In this document: in pieces, positions 1-6,606 of the stretch
Position numbering within the stretch: position 1 is the stretch's first letter
Layout: each line of letters begins with the position of its first letter
NCBI GenBank assembly: GCA_036344135.1
Contig: JAYYUG010000023.1
Span: 1 to 9,321, forward strand
DNA: 9,321 bases
Reading direction: 5' to 3'
Origin: GCA-002731945 sp036344135
GTDB taxonomy: Bacteria; Pseudomonadota; Alphaproteobacteria; MED-G09
Translations under genes and position numbers: made by a program
The notes under the pieces: generated by a model
What the model was told of the DNA's origin: nothing
The model's database searches: none
Seen by the model: the letters and a program-made list of their open reading frames with translations, nothing else

Positions 1-2
1 AA

Positions 3-986
3 ATAGGTGACCCGCAGGCATATATATTGCCAGATGTGGTATGCGATTTTTCTGAAGTTGAGATAGAAAGTATAGGAAAAGACCAAGTTTCGGTAAAAAA
101 AGCAAAGGGATACAAGGCTCCTGATAGTTATAAGGCTTGCCTCACTTACAAAGAGGGTTTTCGAGGGGGCGCAATGCTCACCTATTATGGAATTGAAGCG
201 GATAAGAAAGCCGATCGGTTTTCTCAAGTAGTCTTCGAGCGGGCAAGACAAAGGCTTCGAAAGAATAATATCGCTGACTTTATTGAAACAAGTGTGGAGG
301 TTATTGGGAACGAAAGTCAATATGGTGAGCATAGATCTATAAATGGATCGAGAGAGGTTGTGGCCAAGATAGCGGCTAAGCATGAGGATGCTTTGGGCAT
401 AAATATTCTTCTTCGAGAAATCACAGGTTTGGGATTATCTACGCCTCCCGGACTCTCAGGTTTTGCTGGGGCACGTCCAAAACCTTCTCCAGTCGTAAGA
501 CTCTTTTCGTTTGCTATTCCGAAGGGTAAAGTCCCAGTTAAGATTATTACGGATGGCAAAGAAAAAGTTTTTTTAGACAAGCAATCAAAATTATTAATTA
601 ATGAAGAGGCACAAAGACCAGAAGAACCAATTATACCTCAAGATAAACAAAGAGATTTAACCTCAGTTCCCTTGGTTGAGTTGGCCTGGGGAAGAAGTGG
701 AGATAAGGGAAACAAAGCTAATATAGGGATTATCGCTCGCTCCGAAGAGTATTATCCTTATATATGTAAGACACTAACAGAGGACTTTATCAAAGATCGC
801 TTTTCTCATTTCTTAGAAGGGAAAGTTGAAAGATTTTTACTACCGGGTTCCAGTTCAATTAATTTCCTGCTTCATGATGTTCTCGGCGGCGGAGGGGTTG
901 CAAGTTTGAGAAATGATCCTCAAGGAAAAGGTTATGCTCAACTAATTCTTGATGCCCCTATACCAATTCCAAAGGATTTAATATGA
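3..986 (+). CDS. AtuA-family (DUF1446) protein, C-terminal part, cut by the left edge
   Basis: The frame is open from base 3 with no stop, and the residues before the TTG at 27 (GDPQAYILPDVVCDF, bases 6-50) belong to the conserved DUF1446 core, so the gene starts outside the window and TTG 27 is not its start. 327 residues are visible, roughly the second half of a family protein of about 590. Two parts can be seen. The DUF1446 core carries the CDFSEVEIE, YKEGFRGGAMLTYYG and FERARQRL stretches. After a charged linker (about bases 610-660) comes the small AtuA C-terminal domain, with a GRSGDKGNKANIG motif near 690-728 and a glycine-rich HDVLGGGG near 873-899. AtuA was named from the Pseudomonas acyclic terpene utilization cluster; its reaction is not established to my knowledge. 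Its stop overlaps the start of the carboxyltransferase gene (ATGA), which suggests coupled translation and a role in the same pathway. Family assignment is firm, function unknown. Confidence 0.88.
   Translation: MGDPQAYILPDVVCDFSEVEIESIGKDQVSVKKAKGYKAPDSYKACLTYKEGFRGGAMLTYYGIEADKKADRFSQVVFERARQRLRKNNIADFIETSVEVIGNESQYGEHRSINGSREVVAKIAAKHEDALGINILLREITGLGLSTPPGLSGFAGARPKPSPVVRLFSFAIPKGKVPVKIITDGKEKVFLDKQSKLLINEEAQRPEEPIIPQDKQRDLTSVPLVELAWGRSGDKGNKANIGIIARSEEYYPYICKTLTEDFIKDRFSHFLEGKVERFLLPGSSSINFLLHDVLGGGGVASLRNDPQGKGYAQLILDAPIPIPKDLI
971..976 (+). promoter_or_regulatory. Ribosome binding site for the carboxyltransferase gene
   Basis: AAAGGA lies inside the end of the AtuA-family gene, 6 bases before the ATG at 983. 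It supports ATG 983 as the start even though that start lies within the upstream gene's last codons. Confidence 0.6.
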
Positions 987-2605
987 CAGTCTTTGAATCA
1001 AAAATAAATGTGAACTCTGAGAGTTATTTATCTAATCGTTCTGAGATGCTTGATGTGATAGAAAAAATGAATTCTCTTCTGAAAAGAGCTGAAGATTTGT
1101 CCGAAAAAAGAAAGCCTAGGTTTTTAGAGAGAAATCAACTCACACCTAGGGACCGTCTTATGCATTTATTGGATTCTGGAATGCCTTTTTTGGAATTAGC
1201 TAACATGGGTGGTTTTCTTCTTGATGTCCCCGATAGGGAGAAAAGCGTTCCCGGGGCTAGTTTAATATCAGGAATTGGTTTCATTAATGGGGTAAGATGC
1301 ATGGTTACTGTTGATGATAGCGGCATTAAGGCCGGAGCAATGACTGATGGATGGGGTGAAAAATTCACTCGTGCTCAAGATATTGCCCTACAACAAAAAC
1401 TACCATTTGTTCACCTCGTAGAAAGCGCCGGAGCGGACCTTCCAAGATATCAAGTAGAAGGTTGGTTAAATTTTGGAAGACTATTCGGGAACTTAGCTAA
1501 GTTAAGCGCTGCTGGTTTACCAACCATTGCTGTATTGCATGGTGCTTCAACAGCAGGAGGGGCTTATATGCCGGGTCTTAGCGATTATGTCGTAGCTATT
1601 AAAGGAAGAGGAAGAGCATTTTTAGCCGGACCAGCACTTTTAAAAGCGGCTACTGGAGAAGAAGCAGACGAAGAAGAGTTAGGGGGAGCTACAATGCATG
1701 CGACGGTTTCGGGTTTAGCCGAATACCTAGCCGAAGACGATCTATCTGGGCTTCTTATAGCAAGAGATATTATCGACCGACTGGATTGGAATAAAAGATC
1801 CTCTGTTGTTAAAAGCGATAGTTTTTTGGATCCCAAATACGATCCCGATGAAATAGCTGGAATCGTGCCTCTTGATTACAGAAAATTTTATGATGCTAGA
1901 GAAGTAATAGCGCGAATAGTGGACGGATCTGATTTTGATAACTTTAAACCTCTTTATGGTGAGACAACATTATGTGTCCAAGGGAAAGTTCATGGAAAGT
2001 CATGCGGAATACTAGCTAATAATGGTCCAATTGATAATTCGGGAGCAACCAAAGCGGCGCAATTCATGCAATTGTGTGATCAGGCTGATATTCCCCTTGT
2101 TTTTTTACAAAATATTACTGGGTATATGGTTGGAAGTGAATACGAACAAGGTGGTATGATTAAGCACGGCGCTAAAATGATTCAAGCTGTCTCAAACGTT
2201 CGAGTTCCAAGAATTACTTTTATGATAGGCGCCAGCTTTGGAGCGGGTAATTATGGGATGTCTGGATATGGATATGATCCCGAATTCCTTTTTAGTTGGC
2301 CCAATATTCAAATAGGAGTTATGGGAGGCGAGCAAGCAGCAAAGACGATGACGATTGTTATGGAAGCAGCCGCTAAAAGAAGAAATCAAGAGATAGATAA
2401 AGAAATAATGGAACAGCAAGCTCAATCGATCATAGAGCATTTTGATAAGCAATCTGATGCATTCTATACTTCCGGATTATCTATGGATGATGGATTAATA
2501 GATCCTCGAGATACAAGAAAAGTATTAGCTTTCTGTATTGATACATGTATTGAGGCGGAGAATCGATCCGTAAGACCAAACAGTTTCGGTGTAGCTAGGC
2601 TATAA
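983..2605 (+). CDS. Acyl-CoA carboxylase, carboxyltransferase (beta) subunit, methylcrotonyl-/geranyl-CoA type
   Basis: This 540-residue protein has the two crotonase-like halves of a carboxyltransferase beta subunit, and its length fits the MCC/GCC group. It would move the carboxyl group from biotin on the alpha subunit (3440-5428) to an acyl-CoA, probably at the gamma carbon of a 3-methyl-2-enoyl-CoA. N-half marks are LVESAGADLPR (145-155), STAGGAYMPGLSDY (189-202, acyl-CoA site) and ATGEEADEEELGGATMHA (223-240). C-half marks are NNGPIDNSGATKAAQF (346-361, biotin side), FLQNITGYMVGSEYEQGG (374-391) and GASFGAGNYGMSGYGYDP (416-433). The MHATVSGLAEYLAEDD stretch (238-253) resembles, from memory, the geranyl-CoA carboxylase (AtuC) group more than MccB, where I recall VHCRTSGVADHYA-like text, so substrate is left open. 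The start at ATG 983 overlaps the previous stop by four bases and has an AAAGGA site. The alpha subunit is two genes downstream with the hydratase between, the order known from liu and atu operons. Propionyl-CoA carboxylase is less likely given this context. Confidence 0.9.
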   Translation: MTVFESKINVNSESYLSNRSEMLDVIEKMNSLLKRAEDLSEKRKPRFLERNQLTPRDRLMHLLDSGMPFLELANMGGFLLDVPDREKSVPGASLISGIGFINGVRCMVTVDDSGIKAGAMTDGWGEKFTRAQDIALQQKLPFVHLVESAGADLPRYQVEGWLNFGRLFGNLAKLSAAGLPTIAVLHGASTAGGAYMPGLSDYVVAIKGRGRAFLAGPALLKAATGEEADEEELGGATMHATVSGLAEYLAEDDLSGLLIARDIIDRLDWNKRSSVVKSDSFLDPKYDPDEIAGIVPLDYRKFYDAREVIARIVDGSDFDNFKPLYGETTLCVQGKVHGKSCGILANNGPIDNSGATKAAQFMQLCDQADIPLVFLQNITGYMVGSEYEQGGMIKHGAKMIQAVSNVRVPRITFMIGASFGAGNYGMSGYGYDPEFLFSWPNIQIGVMGGEQAAKTMTIVMEAAAKRRNQEIDKEIMEQQAQSIIEHFDKQSDAFYTSGLSMDDGLIDPRDTRKVLAFCIDTCIEAENRSVRPNSFGVARL

Positions 2606-2609
2606 GGAG
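2603..2609 (+). promoter_or_regulatory. Strong ribosome binding site for the hydratase gene
   Basis: TAAGGAG includes the TAA stop of the carboxyltransferase gene and sits 7 bases before ATG 2617, with an all-A spacer. It is one of the two best Shine-Dalgarno sequences in the window and settles the hydratase start. Confidence 0.75.
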
Positions 2610-2616
2610 AAAAAAA

Positions 2617-3429
2617 ATGAGCAATTTACCTAAAACAAAAAGCATTATATTAGAAAAAGACTCAGAATGCTTACGTATCTGGTTTAATTCTCCGGAGAAC
2701 CGAAACGCCCTTTCAGGTGAAGTGATGGAAGATTTAGAGGCCACCATAAAAGCGGTCAATAATGATCTTTCGATTCGGACTATCGTCTTAAGGGGTAAAG
2801 GACCTATCTTCTGTGCAGGTGCGGACATCAAAGGTTTTCGTTCTAACTTTCAATCCGGTAACTCTAATATTGAAGAAATATCGCATGAAAATCAGAGAAT
2901 GGGATATATATTAGATAGCTTTAATCAGATATCTCAAACTATTATTGTTTTAATTGAAGGAGCTGCAATTGCTGGAGGTATGGGTTTTGCTTGTATTGGT
3001 GATGTAACAGTTTCTACATCGGATGCTCAATTTTCTTTAACAGAAACAAGCATTGGTATTCCGCCAGCTCAAATTGCCCCTTTTGTCGTTCAGAGGATTG
3101 GATTCTCTAAAGCTCGACAATTGATGTTAACGGGCTCTCGATTTAAAGGAGTTGAGGCTTTTGAGATGGGTTTAGTGCATATTCTCGTCGATAAAGAAGA
3201 GCAGTTAGAGGAGAAAGCTTTGGAGCTCAGGAAAAGTATACGCCGTTGTGCTCCTGGAGCTAACGCGGCAACAAAGTCTATTCTTTTTGCCACACAACAT
3301 AGAAAACGTGAAGATTTAATAGGTTTTGCGGGCGATAAATTTGCCGAATGTATGTTGGGAGATGAAGGGCAAGAGGGGATAGCTTCATTTATTGAAAAAA
3401 GAAAACCGAATTGGGCTGATGAAGGATAG
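2617..3429 (+). CDS. Enoyl-CoA hydratase family protein, LiuC/AtuE type (probable 3-methylglutaconyl-CoA or isohexenylglutaconyl-CoA hydratase)
   Basis: This is a 270-residue crotonase-fold protein of normal length. The first oxyanion-hole segment is FCAGADIKGF (65-74), preceded by NSPENRNALS (24-33). The second is IEGAAIAGGMGFACIGD (113-129). A single acid, E143 in QFSLTETSIGIPP, lies where rat enoyl-CoA hydratase has Glu164. The position of rat Glu144 is Gly123 here (GGMGFA instead of GGxxELA). This one-Glu form is, from memory, usual in the proteobacterial LiuC/AtuE group, which also has the IAPFVVQRIG-like stretch seen at 153-162. The gene sits between the carboxylase beta and alpha subunit genes, so its likely job is to add water to the carboxylated product, giving HMG-CoA on the leucine route. 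A different crotonase activity cannot be excluded from sequence alone. An 11-base gap with a strong ribosome site precedes it. Confidence 0.82.
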   Translation: MSNLPKTKSIILEKDSECLRIWFNSPENRNALSGEVMEDLEATIKAVNNDLSIRTIVLRGKGPIFCAGADIKGFRSNFQSGNSNIEEISHENQRMGYILDSFNQISQTIIVLIEGAAIAGGMGFACIGDVTVSTSDAQFSLTETSIGIPPAQIAPFVVQRIGFSKARQLMLTGSRFKGVEAFEMGLVHILVDKEEQLEEKALELRKSIRRCAPGANAATKSILFATQHRKREDLIGFAGDKFAECMLGDEGQEGIASFIEKRKPNWADEG

Positions 3430-3439
3430 TTTTATCTAA

Positions 3440-5428
3440 ATGGCTAAGTTTAGTAAAATTTTAGTAGCTAATCGTTCGGAAATTGCTGTTCGGGTTATCA
3501 AATCTATAAAAAATAAAGGTCTTCAATCAGTAGCAATTTTTGCAGAAGGTGATGAGAATTCTAATCATGTTAATCTTGCTGATGAGGCTATGTGTGTAGG
3601 TCCTTCTGAAGTATCAGAATCCTACCTAAATATTAAAAATATTTTAAATGCAGCAAAATCTACTGGAGCCGATGCCATCCACCCTGGTTATGGATTCTTA
3701 TCGGAAAATGATGATTTTTCTAGAGAATGTGAAGCAGCGGGAATCTGTTTTATTGGCCCTTCACCAGAAATTATAAAATTAATGGGAAACAAAGCTGAGG
3801 CTAAAAGAAAGATGATTGAAATTGGAGTACCCTGTATTCCAGGTTATCAAAGCCAAGAACAATCTGATAAACCCCTAATTGAAGCGGCCAAAGAGATCGG
3901 TTTTCCAATTATGATAAAAGCTGCCGCCGGAGGAGGAGGGCGAGGGATGCGATTAATAGGTAACCCAAAAGATATGGAAAGCGCGTTATCTTCCGCCCGT
4001 TCCGAAGCTTTACGATCTTTTGGGTCTGATGAACTTATTCTTGAGAAAGCTCTAGAAAAACCATTGCATATTGAAGTTCAGGTTTTTGGTGATAAACATG
4101 GTAATTTTCTTCATATGGGGGAAAGGGATTGTTCAATCCAAAGACGACATCAAAAAGTCATAGAGGAATCTCCCGGTCCATCAATACCAATGGGTTTACA
4201 AGAGGTAATGGGATCAACATCAGTAGAAATTATTCGCAGTATTGAATATGTTGGAGCCGGAACAATTGAATACTTAGTGGATGGAGAAAAATTTTATTTT
4301 TTGGAAATGAATACCCGTATTCAGGTTGAGCATGCCGTAACTGAGATGGTTACAGGTTTGGATTTAGTCTCTATGCAAATCGATGTTGCAGAGGGCAAGC
4401 CTTTAGTTATAACTCAAGATGAAATTATTCTGAAAGGTCATGCAATAGAGGCGAGACTTTATGCTGAGAATCCTAATAATGATTTTCTTCCTTCCCCTGG
4501 GAAAGTTTATTATTGGAAACCTCACGAATCAAATGGTGTCCGAATAGATCATTCTATATCCAGTAGTCAAGAAATCTCGAGATTTTATGACCCTATGATT
4601 GCTAAAGTGATTGCTTGGGGTAGCAATAGAGAATCTTCAAGGAAACGTCTAATTAATGCTCTTAATAGGAGTATTTTTTTTGGAACCAACAACAACAAAC
4701 ATTTTTTGACCAGCGTCTTAGAGTCTGAAGAATTTATTTCAGCCGATGTTAGCACTAATTTTTTGTCGGAACGTTTTCAATACAAAGACATTACTGAAGA
4801 TATTAAATTACGATTAACCCCTCTTGTGGCATCTTTTCAATTCCTAAAAGATCAAAAAAGACTGTACGACAAAAGTTTGCTTCCCAATAATTCTCTTTTG
4901 AATTGGAGAAGTTCTGGCAAGCTTGTCTCTAAGTATAGGTACAGTATTTCCGGACAGTATTATGATTGTTTAGTCTATCCTGAGACAGAAGAAAACCTCC
5001 AAGTTGTTGTAAATGAAGATAAGACTAACGTCTCCTTTATTAATTCTAAGGAATGTAGTTATCAAGTATCTATGAATGACGTGAAATTTACTTGTGATTT
5101 TTTGGAAGTTTCGGAAAAGATGTGTTTTCTGCAATATCAGGGTGTTACTTGTTCCTTTGAGAATCTAATCAGCGTTAAAGAAAACCAGAATAATTTTGAA
5201 AATGAAAACTCTGTAAAACCACCAATGCATGGGAATATTTTTAGGATTTTTGTGGCAGTTGGAGATACAGTTAAGAAAGGCACTCCTTTACTGATAGTTG
5301 AAGCAATGAAAATGGAACATGAAGTATTAGCACCAATTGATGGAATCATTGGAAAGATAAATATAGAGGTTGGAGAACAGGTTTCTACAGATATGGAACT
5401 TGTATCGATTAAGGAGTTAGATAAATGA
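3440..5428 (+). CDS. Acyl-CoA carboxylase, biotin carboxylase plus biotin carrier (alpha) subunit
   Basis: This 662-residue protein charges its own biotin with bicarbonate and ATP and serves the beta subunit at 983-2605. Domains in order: biotin carboxylase N-domain (1 to about 115; ILVANRSEIAVRVI at 7-20, HPGYGFLSEN at 81-90); ATP-grasp domain (about 116-315) with the glycine loop KAAAGGGGRGM (160-170), GERDCSIQRRHQKVIEE (227-243) and the metal/catalytic stretch EMNTRIQVEHAVTE (289-302); biotin carboxylase C-domain to about 445; a poorly conserved linking (BT-like) region at about 450-585; and a C-terminal biotinyl domain with EAMKM at 621-625. K624, 38 residues from the end, is the biotinylated lysine. 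Length and layout match LiuD/AtuF/MccA. Two small departures from the usual consensus are NRSEIA (usually NRGEIA) and VEHAVTE (usually VEHPVTE). The start is ATG 3440, ten bases after the hydratase stop; the only ribosome-site-like bases (GAAGGA, 3421-3426) are 13 bases away, so initiation may depend on coupling. Confidence 0.93.
   Translation: MAKFSKILVANRSEIAVRVIKSIKNKGLQSVAIFAEGDENSNHVNLADEAMCVGPSEVSESYLNIKNILNAAKSTGADAIHPGYGFLSENDDFSRECEAAGICFIGPSPEIIKLMGNKAEAKRKMIEIGVPCIPGYQSQEQSDKPLIEAAKEIGFPIMIKAAAGGGGRGMRLIGNPKDMESALSSARSEALRSFGSDELILEKALEKPLHIEVQVFGDKHGNFLHMGERDCSIQRRHQKVIEESPGPSIPMGLQEVMGSTSVEIIRSIEYVGAGTIEYLVDGEKFYFLEMNTRIQVEHAVTEMVTGLDLVSMQIDVAEGKPLVITQDEIILKGHAIEARLYAENPNNDFLPSPGKVYYWKPHESNGVRIDHSISSSQEISRFYDPMIAKVIAWGSNRESSRKRLINALNRSIFFGTNNNKHFLTSVLESEEFISADVSTNFLSERFQYKDITEDIKLRLTPLVASFQFLKDQKRLYDKSLLPNNSLLNWRSSGKLVSKYRYSISGQYYDCLVYPETEENLQVVVNEDKTNVSFINSKECSYQVSMNDVKFTCDFLEVSEKMCFLQYQGVTCSFENLISVKENQNNFENENSVKPPMHGNIFRIFVAVGDTVKKGTPLLIVEAMKMEHEVLAPIDGIIGKINIEVGEQVSTDMELVSIKELDK
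5411..5416 (+). promoter_or_regulatory. Ribosome binding site for the acyl-CoA dehydrogenase gene
   Basis: AAGGAG lies within the last codons of the biotin carboxylase gene, 8 bases before ATG 5425. It favours ATG 5425 over the in-frame ATG at 5449, which lacks such a site. Confidence 0.7.
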
Positions 5429-6597
5429 TACCTAATTTCTCGGTAGCAATGAATTTTGGATTAGGAGAGGTTATTGACGAGTTAAGAAGACAGGTTTCAA
5501 GGTTTGCTAATGACCATATTGTACCGATTGCCGAGGAGATAGATTCTTCGAATGAGTTTCCTAGACATTTATGGCCTAAACTCGGTGAGTTGGGCTTACA
5601 CGGTATTACCGTTCCAGAAGATTTGGGAGGGTCTGGTTTAGGATACCTTGCACATATTGTTGCGATGGAAGAGATATCAAGGGCCTCCGCTTCGATAGGT
5701 CTATCATATGGTGCGCATTCAAACTTATGTATAAACCAGATATGCTTAAATGGAACGACAGAGCAAAAATCCAATTATTTACCTAAATTAATTTCAGGAG
5801 AGCATGTGGGCGCGTTAGCTATGTCAGAAACTGGTGCCGGATCCGATGTGGTTTCAATGAAATTGCATGCCGAAAAAAAGGCTGATAAATTTATTTTCAA
5901 TGGTCACAAGATGTGGATCACCAATGGACCCGATGCCGATATTCTCGTCGTATACGCAAAAACCAATATAGATTCTTTGCCAGGCGATATAACTGCATTT
6001 ATTATAGAGAAAGATTTCCAAGGTTTTTCGGCTACAAAGAAACTAGATAAACTAGGAATGCGAGGTTCCAATACAAGTGAAATCCTGTTCGAAAATTGTG
6101 TTGTTCCCGAAGAAAATGTTTTAGGTACGATTGATAATGGGACCGCAGTTTTGATGAGCGGTTTGGATTATGAGAGAGCCATTTTAGCTGGAGGTCCTTT
6201 AGGTATTATGCAAGCAGCACTTGATTACATAATGCCTTATGTTCATCAAAGGGAGCAGTTTGGTAAACCCATTGGATCTTTCCAATTAATTCAAGGAAAA
6301 ATTGCCGATATGTACTCTACCACTATGGCTTGTAAATCTTACGTTTATGCTGTTGGAGAATCTTGTGATAGGGGAGAAATAACGAAAGAAGATGCAGCGG
6401 GTTGCATCCTTTTCGCCTCTGAAAAAGCAACATTAATCGCGCTGGATGCTATACAAATAATGGGTGGAATGGGGTATATTAACGAAACACCCACAGGTAG
6501 ATTGCTAAGAGATGCAAAATTATATGAGATCGGGGCAGGAACTTCTGAAATTAGACGAATGTTAATAGGAAGGGAGCTATTTAACAAAACAAGTTAG
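5425..6597 (+). CDS. Acyl-CoA dehydrogenase, isovaleryl-CoA dehydrogenase type
   Basis: This 390-residue FAD flavoprotein would oxidise a short branched acyl-CoA (isovaleryl-CoA to 3-methylcrotonyl-CoA) and pass electrons to ETF. N-terminal helical part 1-125; middle beta part with AMSETGAGSDVVSMKL (132-147) and KMWITNGPDADILVVYAKT (162-180), which contact flavin and substrate; C-terminal helical part with REQFGKPIGSFQLIQGKIAD (276-295) and QIMGGMGYINETP (344-356). The catalytic base points to the isovaleryl-CoA group: a Glu is present in GLDYERAILAGGPLG (E250), matching the base of human isovaleryl-CoA dehydrogenase. The site of the usual base (Glu in the YEGT motif of medium-chain enzymes) reads YEIGAGTSE (367-375), with Ala at that position. 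The start overlaps the previous stop by four bases. It probably supplies the substrate of the carboxylase encoded on both sides of the hydratase. A citronellyl-CoA dehydrogenase (AtuD) role is the main alternative. Confidence 0.88.
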   Translation: MIPNFSVAMNFGLGEVIDELRRQVSRFANDHIVPIAEEIDSSNEFPRHLWPKLGELGLHGITVPEDLGGSGLGYLAHIVAMEEISRASASIGLSYGAHSNLCINQICLNGTTEQKSNYLPKLISGEHVGALAMSETGAGSDVVSMKLHAEKKADKFIFNGHKMWITNGPDADILVVYAKTNIDSLPGDITAFIIEKDFQGFSATKKLDKLGMRGSNTSEILFENCVVPEENVLGTIDNGTAVLMSGLDYERAILAGGPLGIMQAALDYIMPYVHQREQFGKPIGSFQLIQGKIADMYSTTMACKSYVYAVGESCDRGEITKEDAAGCILFASEKATLIALDAIQIMGGMGYINETPTGRLLRDAKLYEIGAGTSEIRRMLIGRELFNKTS

Positions 6598-6606
6598 AAA
6601 GTAATT

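Noticed and set aside
27..29. TTG as the start of the first gene
   Set aside because: The frame stays open upstream and the residues before it match the conserved AtuA-family core, so the true start is outside the window.
2610..2617. Run of eight A before the hydratase start
   Set aside because: It is simply the spacer between the ribosome site and ATG and does not alter any coding frame.
4674..4681. Run of eight T in the biotin carboxylase gene as a slippage or phase-variation site
   Set aside because: The frame continues with family-typical residues on both sides, and such runs are expected in AT-rich DNA; there is no sign of regulated frameshift.
5409..5774. Minus-strand open frame of 121 codons
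   Set aside because: It lies opposite the start of the acyl-CoA dehydrogenase gene, has no recognisable motif, and is explained as a shadow of that coding sequence.
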